DNA of 15,885 bases from Deltaproteobacteria bacterium (GTDB lineage Bacteria > Desulfobacterota > Desulfarculia > Adiutricales > JAGVGV01), in the NCBI GenBank assembly GCA_020056895.1, contig JAGVGV010000587.1, positions 1 through 15,885 of the forward strand, given 5' to 3'. Positions 1 to 6,867 of the stretch are shown here, piece by piece. The notes under the pieces were generated by a model. The model was not told where the DNA came from and searched no databases. It saw only the letters and a program-made list of their open reading frames with translations. How positions within the stretch are numbered: the first letter of the stretch is position 1; each line of letters opens with the position of its first letter. The position numbers and the translations under genes are program-made.

Positions 1-1
1 G

Positions 2-934
2 AGGTTCAGCCAGGATGGCGGCGTGGTCGCGGTGAACATCCAGCGCGACACGACGTACGGCTTGGCCCTGAACGGCGAAGTATGGCCGGAACTGTTTGAA
101 AGCGCCACGGATTTTGTTTTGGAACCCCAGGGCCGGTCCGGCGCGGCCGTGGTTCAAACCCAGTCCCTGGCGGCGGCGGATATCCAGGCGTACCAGCGTG
201 GGGTCTACACCGTGGCCGTGGACGGCCGGGCTTGGGACACCACCTTCGTGAACGCCTGGACCCCCGCCTTCGACGCCGCCGGAACCCGCGTGGCCGCCTC
301 CGTCCGGCTCAGCTTGTACGATTACACCATCGCCGTGGACGGCCAACCCTGGGCCAAACGCTACGCCACCGTCTGGGAACCCCGGTTCAACCCGGCCTCG
401 GGGTCCGTGGCGGCGCCCTTCCGGGCGGCGGGCAAATGGGGCATGCTCCAGGACGATCAAATGCTCTGGCCCGCCGATTTCGCTCAGGTGTGGCAGCCCG
501 CGTTCGCTCCGGATGGAAAAAAACTGTGGGCCATCGTGGCTCCACGCTTTAGCCGGTTCACCGCGGCGGTGGACGGACGAGCCTGGGACCAGACCTTCGA
601 GTCGGCCACGGACCTGGTGCTGGCTCCGGACGGCCGGAAGGCGGCCTTGTTGGGCAAGGAAGGGGACCGTTGGACCGTGGCCGTGGACGGCCAGGCTTGG
701 CCCGGCGGGTACGACCGGGTTTGGCCCGCCGTTTTTTCGCCGGACGGAGCTCACGCGGCGGCCCGAATCCAGCGCGGTGAAAAGTTCACGGTGGTGGTGG
801 ACGGCCGGCCGTACTCCAAGGAATTCGACCAGGTGTTCGACCCCGCCTTTGGTCCGGAAGGCGACCGGGTGCTCATCCGGGCCGTGAACCAGGGAACCTT
901 CATCCGCATCGTCGCGCCGCTCGCCGACTTCTAA
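2..934 (+). CDS. tmcD: TmcD, Trp-rich repeat subunit of Tmc complex (5' partial)
   Basis: The reading frame is open to the window edge: the seven codons before the GTG at 23 read RFSQDGG, which fits the repeat pattern, so the true start lies upstream. About 310 residues are visible. They form at least seven degenerate repeats of roughly 30-48 residues with the pattern (Y/F)T-x-AVDG-x2-W-x3-F-x3-W-x-P-x-F-x-PDG-x2-VAA, which suggests a beta-propeller-like fold. No signal peptide, heme or Fe-S motif is seen in this part. The identification rests on the repeat character and on the position 14 bases before the cytochrome b gene of a Tmc operon. The TmcD family is known as a tryptophan-rich protein of sulfate reducers with no assigned cofactor. 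Its exact role in the complex is not established. The family name alone would be uncertain without the neighbours. Confidence 0.8.
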   Translation, partial: RFSQDGGVVAVNIQRDTTYGLALNGEVWPELFESATDFVLEPQGRSGAAVVQTQSLAAADIQAYQRGVYTVAVDGRAWDTTFVNAWTPAFDAAGTRVAASVRLSLYDYTIAVDGQPWAKRYATVWEPRFNPASGSVAAPFRAAGKWGMLQDDQMLWPADFAQVWQPAFAPDGKKLWAIVAPRFSRFTAAVDGRAWDQTFESATDLVLAPDGRKAALLGKEGDRWTVAVDGQAWPGGYDRVWPAVFSPDGAHAAARIQRGEKFTVVVDGRPYSKEFDQVFDPAFGPEGDRVLIRAVNQGTFIRIVAPLADF

Positions 935-948
935 ACGGGGGAACAGCC

Positions 949-1608
949 ATGCACGCGGTCTATGGATTCGTTGTCGGCCCCCTGGCCTGGATCGCCGGAG
1001 CGGTCTTCGTCCTGGGGCTGGTTTTCCGCTTGTGGGTGTTTTACGACCTGGCCCGCCGTAAAGACCCCATGGTCCTCGAATACATGAGCCCTAAATACGC
1101 GCTCCGGTCCATCCTGCACTGGAGTATTCCCTTTCACCCGGTCAATTCCCGGCGGCACCCGGTGATGACCGCGGTCACTTTTCTGTTCCATCTCAGCCTT
1201 GTCTTCACGCCCCTTTTCCTGGGCGCTCACATGATGTTGATGGACTATTACCACGGCCTGTCCTGGCCCACCCTGCCCGATCCTCTGGCGGACCTGCTGA
1301 CCGTGGTGGTGATCGGCGCCTGCGTCTTTTTCGGAGTCCGCCGAGTGGTCCGGCCCGAAGTTCGGTACGTGACCACGGCCAAGGACTGGGCCATCCTGGT
1401 ATTGGTGGCCCTGCCGTTCGTCACCGGGTTTTTGGCGTACCATCAGATCGGCCCGTACCAAGCCATGGTGGTGCTCCATATTCTTTCGGGCGAGGGTTGG
1501 CTGATGGCCATCCCCTTCACGCGGCTCAGCCACATGATGCTGGCCCCCTTCATCCGCGGGTACATCGGCAGCGAATTCGGCGCCGTTCGCCATGCCCGGG
1601 ACTGGTAG
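949..1608 (+). CDS. tmcC: TmcC, membrane cytochrome b subunit
   Basis: A 219-residue integral membrane protein with about five hydrophobic segments (near residues 5-30, 72-97, 113-130, 146-163 and 172-205). It resembles the NarI/HdrE/DsrM-type cytochrome b family that passes electrons across the cytoplasmic membrane. Candidate heme-ligand histidines lie in the hydrophobic parts: H81 and H94 (13 apart), H177 and H195 (18 apart). The ATG is preceded by GGGGGAA, and the gap to tmcD is 14 bases, so the two are almost certainly co-transcribed. Known Tmc complexes contain b-type hemes in this subunit, between the periplasmic cytochrome TmcA and the cytoplasmic Fe-S protein TmcB. The ligand assignment is inferred from position only. 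Confidence 0.88.
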   Translation: MHAVYGFVVGPLAWIAGAVFVLGLVFRLWVFYDLARRKDPMVLEYMSPKYALRSILHWSIPFHPVNSRRHPVMTAVTFLFHLSLVFTPLFLGAHMMLMDYYHGLSWPTLPDPLADLLTVVVIGACVFFGVRRVVRPEVRYVTTAKDWAILVLVALPFVTGFLAYHQIGPYQAMVVLHILSGEGWLMAIPFTRLSHMMLAPFIRGYIGSEFGAVRHARDW

Positions 1609-1630
1609 ATAAACGCGCGGGAGGACCAAC

Positions 1631-2970
1631 ATGACCGGAACCACCCCACCGACCGCTCCCCGGAAAATTCAGCCCGATCCAGGGCTCGACGACGCTTTGG
1701 CCCGGCTGGACGAAAGCAAAATTCAAAAAGTCGTTCAGCGGGTTCTGGCGAACGAAACCGGAGCCCGGCTCAAGGCGTACGTGGAAACCTGCGTTCGCTG
1801 CGGCCTCTGTTCCGATGGCTGCCATTACTACCTTTCCCACGACGGCGACCCCCAATATTCGCCCGTTGGCAAGGTGAAACAGACCATTTGGGAGCTGTTG
1901 AAACACAAGGGCCGGGTTTCTCCGGAGGCTCTTCGGCGGATGGCCCTGGTGGCCTATACCGAATGCAACCTTTGCCGCCGTTGCGCCATGTATTGCCCCA
2001 TGGGGATCGACACCGCGTACATGATCCAGGTGACCCGACGGATCTGTCACCTGTTGGGCGTCACCCCCCGGTACATTCAAGATACCGCCCACAGCCACGC
2101 CGCCACCATGAACCAGATGTGGGTCAAGGAAGATGAGTGGATCGACAGCCTTTTGTGGCAGGAAGACGAGGCCCGGGAGGAAATTCCTCATCTTCGGATC
2201 CCCCTGGACAAGGATGGGGCGGACATCATGTATTCGGTGATCGCCCCGGAACCCAAATTCCAAACCCAGCTCATATACCTGGCGGCGGTGATCCTGAACG
2301 AATCGGGCCTCAACTGGACCATGCCCTCGGCCCCGGGTTGGGACAACAGCGATATGGCCATGTTCACCGGCGATTTCGAGATCATGGGCCGGCTCAAGCG
2401 CAAGCATTTCGAACTGGCCCAACGCTTGAAGGTGAAACGGATCGTGATGGGCGAATGCGGCCATGCCTTCCGGTCGGTATACGACGTGGGCAACCGCTGG
2501 CTGGGATGGCGGAGCGAACCCGTGCCCGTGGTCCACGCCATTGAATTCTATTGGGAACTGCTGACGACGGGCCGGCTGAAGGTAGCCAGGAAATACGAAA
2601 AAAAGGTCACTTTTCACGATCCTTGCAACATCGTCCGAGGCCGAGGGCTCCACGAAAGGCCCGCGAAGTGGTCCGGGCCTTTTGTTCGGATTTCGTGGAG
2701 ATGCATCCCAACCGGGAACATAACTATTGCTGCTGCGCGGGAGGCGGAGTCATCAACACCGGCCCGCCGTACAAAACCGTCCGGATGGAAGGCATAAAAA
2801 TCAAGGCGGACCAACTCCGGGCCACGGGCGCGGACGTGGTGATCGCCCCCTGCCACAACTGCCACCGGGGCCTCGAAGACGTGAACGAGCATTACAAACT
2901 GGGCATGGAATTCAAGTTTTTGTCGGAAATCATTTACGACTGTATGGAAAAGACCAACACGGCGGGCTGA
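1631..2970 (+). CDS. tmcB: TmcB, HdrD-like Fe-S protein, interrupted by a frameshift
   Basis: Cytoplasmic subunit of the Tmc complex, related to HdrD of heterodisulfide reductase. The ATG follows GGGAGG with good spacing, 22 bases after tmcC. The N-terminal part carries two ferredoxin-type 4Fe-4S motifs: C54/C57/C60/C64 and C112/C115/C118/C122. A first CCG-type domain shows GECGHA. The second begins at HDPCN, after which the frame breaks. In the starting frame the protein would continue as unrelated sequence to 2797. From about 2650 the neighbouring frame supplies the expected rest: REVVRAF, the CCCAGGG cysteine cluster and PCHNCHRG, ending at 2970. The two frames join if one C is added to the CCC at 2660-2662, giving HERP-REVVRAF and a 446-residue protein of normal layout. 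This is either a sequencing or assembly error in a C run, or a recent mutation that would remove the catalytic-type Fe-S site. Confidence 0.88.
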
Positions 2971-3048
2971 TGCTTCGCCGCTCTGGGCGTGGTTTCCATG
3001 GGAGCCGGAGTCCGGCAAGGGATTTCGGAACGACACTCGAGGTGGATC

Positions 3049-3477
3049 ATGGCGAAAAAGATCATGGGCGGAGCGCTGGCGGCTCTGCTGTTCGGCTTGA
3101 TTCTGGTGATGGGACAGGGACCGGACGTCCGGGCGGGGGATCCGCCGGCGGTATTTCAGGACGGCCGTTCCTTTACCGACGGCTGGGTGCGGACGGTCTT
3201 CGCCGATCGGGACCGGCCGGTGTCGGCCTTCAACCATGACCAGCACACCGGGTACCCCATGGCTTCGGACTGTTCGGTCTGCCACCACCTGTACAAGGAC
3301 GGAAAGAAGGTGGACGGGGAATCATCCGAAGACCAGGCCTGCTCGTCCTGCCATAAAGAACAAGCCCAGGGGAACCAACCCCGGATTCTTTCGGCGTACC
3401 ACAATTTGTGCAAAAAATGCCACGAAACCGAGAAAAAAGGCCCCTTGACCTGCGGGGAATGCCACACGCGGGGGTAA
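3049..3477 (+). CDS. tmcA: TmcA, periplasmic tetraheme cytochrome c3 (type II)
   Basis: A 142-residue exported cytochrome. The ATG at 3049 is chosen because it follows GAGGTGG and opens a signal peptide (basic MAKK, hydrophobic core to about residue 22, likely cleavage after VRA near residue 29). The upstream in-frame ATG at 2989 would spoil the signal peptide. The mature part has four CxxCH heme sites: CSVCH 75-79, CSSCH 98-102, CKKCH 121-125 and CGECH 135-139. Exactly four other histidines remain (H63, H66, H80, H118), enough for bis-His ligation of all four hemes, as in cytochrome c3. TmcA accepts electrons from periplasmic type I cytochrome c3 and hydrogenases and passes them to the membrane complex. 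It closes the operon, 78 bases after tmcB; Desulfovibrio-type loci place tmcA first. Confidence 0.92.
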   Translation: MAKKIMGGALAALLFGLILVMGQGPDVRAGDPPAVFQDGRSFTDGWVRTVFADRDRPVSAFNHDQHTGYPMASDCSVCHHLYKDGKKVDGESSEDQACSSCHKEQAQGNQPRILSAYHNLCKKCHETEKKGPLTCGECHTRG

Positions 3478-3620
3478 CCGGAAAAGTTCACGGTATCGTT
3501 GGGACAGACGATTATTCCGTCGATTTTGGATTTGATCGATTTCGGATCATTTTATTCTTCGCTGTTTTACACCAAGTCGCGATCGAATGAATACTGGCGA
3601 ATGAAATTTGGGTTGAACCG

Positions 3621-3642
3621 TAGGGCGGGGCATGCCTCGCCC
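3621..3642. repeat. Palindromic GC-rich repeat, unit A
   Basis: TAGGGCGGGGCATGCCTCGCCC is an imperfect palindrome centred on GCATGC. It closely matches units at 14462 and 14551. It resembles REP-type intergenic palindromes and could form a hairpin in either transcript. Confidence 0.7.
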
Positions 3643-3655
3643 AGCGATTTTGATG

Positions 3656-3676
3656 TAGGCGAGACGTGCCTCACCC
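3656..3676. repeat. Palindromic GC-rich repeat, degenerate unit B
   Basis: TAGGCGAGACGTGCCTCACC plus a final C is a degraded relative of unit A, 35 bases downstream of it. Its right half and the bases after it (TGCCTCACCCCAAC) match the right half of unit D at 14563-14576 (TGCCTCACTCCAAC). Confidence 0.55.
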
Positions 3677-3752
3677 CAACACAAATCCGCTGAATTTTTA
3701 TACCCTTTTTATCGCGACTCGGTATCCCCTCGCCCAAACGGGTGGTACGTAC

Positions 3753-3774
3753 AAAAGGGGCGCCGAAGCGCCCC
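3753..3774 (-). terminator. Intrinsic terminator of the NYN/cold-shock gene
   Basis: Read on the minus strand, a perfect 7-bp GC stem (GGGGCGC / GCGCCCC) closes a TTCG tetraloop and is followed by TTTTGT. It lies 28 bases after the stop codon at 3803. This is a classical rho-independent terminator with the very stable C(TTCG)G loop. Confidence 0.88.
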
Positions 3775-3802
3775 GAGCGGGAGGGGAAGGGTGTCTGTCT
3801 GG

Positions 3803-5011
3803 TTAATCGGCGTCTAGACCCGATTCGGCGCTTTCCCGGGCTTCCAAAACGTCCTGGGCTTCCTGGGCCGACAAAGCGGCTTCGGCTTCCTCCCGGGCTT
3901 TCCGTTCGGCTTCCATGGCGGCCAGTTCGTCTTCCACGTCGAAGGGCGCCACCACGCGTTTTTGCGCCAGCCGAACGTTCATGGCCGCGCCGGCCTGGTA
4001 GTCGTTGGGTTCCCGGTAGATTTCGAAATCCACCTTGAGTCCCAGTTCCTGAACCCGGTCCCAGGGCAGGTCTTCGGCCAGATTGTTTTTGTTGAAATAA
4101 TAGTCCTGGTTGTTTTCGCCGGCGATGAAGCCATAGAATTTTTCAGCCAAGACCCGTTTGATCATTCCGGTTTGCGTGGGTCCCTGCCCCTGGGCGGCGG
4201 GTGCTCCGACCTCGGCGGGACGATACGTGCTGACCGGCCTGGGGGTGTCTTTGCGCTGTTCGGTATATTTGGCCATGCATTCATCGCAGAAGAAAGGCCG
4301 GCCTTTGCGGGGACGATAAGTGGTCCAGACGGTCCGGTTGCCGATATGGAATTCCGATTCGCAACGCACCTGCCGGGGCTCGTATTTGAATTCGAAGCGG
4401 TTGAGATAATTGCCCAGGAAGATCACGTCGAAATCGCGCACCCGTTCCTTATCCGCCGGATCCAGGTATTCCTTGGCGCACGAACCCTGAATGCTGGCGA
4501 TGGCCACCCGTTTCCCCAACTGCCGCACATGGCGGAACGCGGGCACATAGTCCCGGTCGCCGATCACGGCCATGGCGATGTCGTAGGTTCCGGGAATGGC
4601 GGCATAGCTGAGCAGAGAGGAGGCCAAGGCCACGTCCACGCATTTTTCTTCAGGCCGGATCACCCGGACCACGTCTTCCTGACTTTTCACCGGGCCGCCG
4701 CTGAAGTTGATGTCGTAGATCTCGGTTTCGTAATGGTACTCCTCACGAAGAATTTCGTAGAAGTCCCGCTGTTTTTCCACCAGGTCCTCGTCGTCGGCGT
4801 GATAGTTGACCGGGATGCTGGCAAAGAGGTTGCTGCGAACCAGATGAATTTCCGTGGCGGGAAGGTTCATCAGTATGGCCAGTTCCTCGGCAAGCACGGC
4901 CGGCAATTTGCCGTAGTCGATGCGATAATCGCTTCGTCCATACCGCTTGGCCAGTTTAGGCGTGTTCCGGTACAACCAACTGCCGTCGATGAAGAGCATC
5001 ACTTTAATCAT
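3803..5011 (-). CDS. NYN-domain (LabA/DUF88-type) protein with Cys cluster and cold-shock-like domain
   Basis: A 402-residue cytoplasmic protein with three parts. Residues 1-205 look like a NYN (PIN-like) nuclease domain: FIDGSWL with D9, KCVDVALAS with D126 and VIGDRDYVP with D152/D154, the acidic positions expected to bind a metal. Residues 216-250 hold C217, H222 and a CxxC (C242/C245) next to basic residues, a possible small zinc site. Residues 282-350 resemble a cold-shock/S1-like nucleic-acid-binding fold (GMIKRVLAEKFYGFI, then DYYFNKNNL and GAAMNVRLAQ). The tail from about 358 is acidic and Ala/Glu-rich, probably helical. The ATG follows AAAGGGGAC. NYN proteins of this type are thought to cut or bind RNA, and the cold-shock-like part would supply RNA contact. 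No partner gene is adjacent: the gene stands alone with its own terminator. The substrate is unknown. Confidence 0.82.
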   Translation of the reverse strand: MIKVMLFIDGSWLYRNTPKLAKRYGRSDYRIDYGKLPAVLAEELAILMNLPATEIHLVRSNLFASIPVNYHADDEDLVEKQRDFYEILREEYHYETEIYDINFSGGPVKSQEDVVRVIRPEEKCVDVALASSLLSYAAIPGTYDIAMAVIGDRDYVPAFRHVRQLGKRVAIASIQGSCAKEYLDPADKERVRDFDVIFLGNYLNRFEFKYEPRQVRCESEFHIGNRTVWTTYRPRKGRPFFCDECMAKYTEQRKDTPRPVSTYRPAEVGAPAAQGQGPTQTGMIKRVLAEKFYGFIAGENNQDYYFNKNNLAEDLPWDRVQELGLKVDFEIYREPNDYQAGAAMNVRLAQKRVVAPFDVEDELAAMEAERKAREEAEAALSAQEAQDVLEARESAESGLDAD

Positions 5012-5485
5012 ACGTTTTGTCCCCTTTTTATAAGGTAGTTATGTAGAAGCCATTTCCCTCATGACCGTTCGCCCGGATTCTATTTCGGGGGCCGGGATGT
5101 CCGTCCATAAAATAGAGCGGCTATTCTTCCGGTAGGCCTCGCGGCCCAACCTCGAACCAGGGCAAGCATCTTATTTAGAAACGGCTTCATACCTCCAACG
5201 GTTTCTCCGCTGGAGTCTCCGGCCGCTGTACCAGAGTTTAGTCTCCATCATAGGGCCCTTTGGGTAGAAGTGCAATGGGTGACGGGTGAAAACTCACGGA
5301 AAACATGAGCGGACCTCACGTTTTTCCCCTCCCTGCCTCCGTCCATCCACGGACGTAACCGCAAGGATCCCCACGCGAGCCATTCTCCGACCGCGAACAA
5401 TCCGTCCCAACCGGTCTCCGGCCGCCCCTTCCCCTTGAACGCCGAAGCCGGCATTGGATACCCAACCGGCCCAACAAGCCCCGGA
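5012..5485. other. 474-base spacer, no convincing gene
   Basis: No gene, tRNA or known RNA family was recognised. Short minus-strand frames exist, for example 68 codons at 5248-5454, but they lack good start signals and family features. On the minus strand, upstream of the NYN gene, there is a hairpin (5193-5215: CTCCAGCGG, AGAAA, CCGTTGGAG, closed with one G-U pair). There is also a direct repeat GGAGACT (complement of 5214-5220 and 5240-5246). These may belong to a structured leader or be chance. No clear terminator for the oxidoreductase gene ending at 5486 was seen. Confidence 0.5.
5193..5215 (-). other. Possible RNA hairpin upstream of the NYN gene
   Basis: As minus-strand RNA, CTCCAGCGG pairs with CCGUUGGAG through nine pairs including one G-U, closing an AGAAA loop. 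In the plus-strand transcript the same position would be an A-C mismatch, so the minus strand is favoured. The loop side can alternatively pair elsewhere (AGAAAC at 5177-5182 with GTTTCT at 5201-5206). Function unknown. Confidence 0.35.
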
Positions 5486-6685
5486 TTACGCGGACAATCG
5501 GCTGAAATCGAATTCTTTTTCCTTCATCGCCGCCAGAAATGCGCTCACGTCCCGGCCCGAAGCCAGGGCTTCCTGGCATTCCCGAAGACCGGTTTTAAGA
5601 CCATAGAAAATGAAACCCGCGATCCGACCCTGATCCATCACGATTTTCCGGAACACCCGGCCGTCGGTGAACACGGCCTGAGGCAACTTGTCTTCGGGGT
5701 CGATATTCCCGGCGGACGTCAGGTCCACTCCGGCCACCTTGAGCGCGTTGGACATCACCGTGCCGGTATAAACGGCCGAACCGCCGGCCATGTTTTCGCC
5801 CGCCACCCGGCCCTGGTCCCTGGCCGCCGGCCAAATGCCATACACCTGACCCCGGTGCTGGACCAGATCGCCGGCCGCCCAAACGCCATCCAGGCTGGTC
5901 TTCAGGCCGTCATCCACCACCACGCCCCGCTCGATCTGAAGCCCCAGGCTTTTGGCCAGATCCAAGTTGGGGCGGACTCCGGCGGAAAAAAGAACCAGCC
6001 CGCCGTCCAGACGCCGGCCGTCTTCGAGCAGCAGTCCTTCGGCTCGGTCGGCCCCAAAAATTTCCTTGATCCGGGCGCCCAAGAAAAAGGAAAAGCCCAA
6101 GGTTTCCAAATGATTTTGAAGCAGACGAGCGCCGGTGGGGCACATCTGCCGGGGCAACAACCGGTCGAACATTTCCACCACATGCACCCGGAGTCCCCGC
6201 CGGATCAGGCCGTAGCCCGCTTCGAGGCCCAAAAGACCGCCGCCCACCAGGATCGCCGTGCCGGTTGTTTCGGCGGCCGCGCGGATGGCTCGGGCGTCAG
6301 CGGCGTCCCGTAGGGTAAAGACCCCGGGCTTGTCCGAACCGGCCACCGGCGGAACGAAGCTTTTGGCGCCCACGGCCAGGAGCAAGGCGTCATATGAAGC
6401 CCTGGCGCCCCGGTCGCCAACCACCCGGCGTTCGGCCGGATCCACTTCGACCACGGTTTCGCCCAAAACCACGTCAATCGCGTTCTGAGTGTACCATTCC
6501 CGGGGCTGAACGGCCAATCGGTCCATGTTCACTTCCCCGGCCACCACTTCGGGCAGACGGACGCGGTAGTAGAACAGGTCGGGCTCTTTGGAAAACAGGG
6601 TGATGGCGCCGACCGGATCCAGGGAACGAATTCTCTGGGCCGCCGTATGGCCGGCCACGCCGTGGCCGATGATCACGTACCGCAT
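5486..6685 (-). CDS. FAD/NAD(P)H-dependent oxidoreductase (NADH:rubredoxin reductase / NirB-N-like)
   Basis: A 399-residue flavoprotein of the pyridine nucleotide-disulfide oxidoreductase superfamily, without the redox-active CxxxxC. The N-terminal FAD-binding motif is GHGVAG (residues 7-12). The NAD(P)H-binding motif is GGGLLGLEAG (148-157). The second FAD motif is AAGDL (270-274). FYYRVRLPEVVAGE near residues 38-51 is typical of the rubredoxin-reductase/nitrite-reductase-like group. The C-terminal 100 residues form the usual interface domain. It probably moves electrons from NAD(P)H to a small carrier such as rubredoxin or another Fe-S protein; no such partner is next to it. GGAGG lies 12 bases before the ATG, rather far. 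It follows the gcv genes by 182 bases on the same strand, and an upstream direct repeat suggests its own control. The exact substrate cannot be read from sequence. Confidence 0.85.
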   Translation of the reverse strand: MRYVIIGHGVAGHTAAQRIRSLDPVGAITLFSKEPDLFYYRVRLPEVVAGEVNMDRLAVQPREWYTQNAIDVVLGETVVEVDPAERRVVGDRGARASYDALLLAVGAKSFVPPVAGSDKPGVFTLRDAADARAIRAAAETTGTAILVGGGLLGLEAGYGLIRRGLRVHVVEMFDRLLPRQMCPTGARLLQNHLETLGFSFFLGARIKEIFGADRAEGLLLEDGRRLDGGLVLFSAGVRPNLDLAKSLGLQIERGVVVDDGLKTSLDGVWAAGDLVQHRGQVYGIWPAARDQGRVAGENMAGGSAVYTGTVMSNALKVAGVDLTSAGNIDPEDKLPQAVFTDGRVFRKIVMDQGRIAGFIFYGLKTGLRECQEALASGRDVSAFLAAMKEKEFDFSRLSA

Positions 6686-6707
6686 GGTCGCTGGGGGCCT
6701 CCGCCGG

Positions 6708-6728
6708 GAGTGTTACGTTTGAGTGTTA
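6708..6728 (-). promoter_or_regulatory. Direct repeat upstream of the oxidoreductase gene
   Basis: GAGTGTTA occurs at 6708-6715 and again at 6721-6728, a 13-base period, about 25 bases before the start codon at 6685 on the minus strand. Tandem half-sites near a start are typical of regulator binding. No regulator family is recognised, and no strong -10/-35 pair was identified beside it. Confidence 0.35.
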
Positions 6729-6867
6729 GAAAAAAATCAATACCACTTTAAAGAGTTATAAGGGGCCGGAGCCCTATCGTCAAGGCTATCACTAAAAATG
6801 GTACGTTGGACAATTCCGGTGGGAAGGGGTCGGCGTGAGTTCGGCCCTCTTCCCGCCGGTGGCGGTT

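Larger units (their letters stand above)
3569..3725. mobile_element. MITE-like intergenic element 1
   Basis: Imperfect terminal inverted repeats bound the element. The left end reads ACACCAAGTCGCGAT (3569-3583). The reverse complement of the right end (3711-3725) reads ATACCGAGTCGCGAT, so 13 of 15 positions agree. Inside are two palindromic GC-rich units (about 3621-3642 and 3656-3676). It has no coding capacity, and no clear target-site duplication was found. The outer ATACCGA also bounds a second element after lpd. Transposition is inferred from this architecture only. Confidence 0.5.
3478..3802. other. Spacer between convergent tmcA and the NYN gene
   Basis: No gene was found in these 325 bases. 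The stretch is less GC-rich than its neighbours and holds a MITE-like inverted-repeat element (3569-3725) with two palindromic units. It also holds the terminator of the minus-strand gene (3753-3774). No separate intrinsic terminator for tmcA was seen. Confidence 0.7.

Noticed and set aside
1550..2653. 367-codon minus-strand open frame opposite tmcB
   Set aside because: Opposite a gene with clear Fe-S motifs; no protein family features.
3962..5038. 358-codon plus-strand open frame opposite the NYN gene
   Set aside because: The minus strand carries clear NYN and cold-shock-like motifs and a terminator; the plus frame is a shadow.
5130..5175. tRNA-like GGTTCGAGG on the minus strand in the 5012-5485 spacer
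   Set aside because: The flanking bases do not form a T-arm or acceptor stem; no anticodon arm can be folded.
5442..5470. Short repeat ATTGGATACC, also near 14404 and, inverted, near 15142
   Set aside because: Only about 10-12 bases shared with no common flanks; could be chance or decayed element ends, not enough to call a family.
5248..5579. Two short minus-strand frames after the oxidoreductase stop
   Set aside because: No ribosome site and no recognisable protein character; one overlaps the oxidoreductase end in another frame.
5435..6313. 292-codon plus-strand open frame opposite the FAD oxidoreductase
   Set aside because: Antisense to a protein with complete FAD and NAD motifs; no own features.
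6820..6855. Hairpin just after the GcvR-like gene (GGGAAGGGG / CCCTCTTCCC)
   Set aside because: The stem has a bulge and no T-tract follows on the minus strand, so it was not called a terminator.
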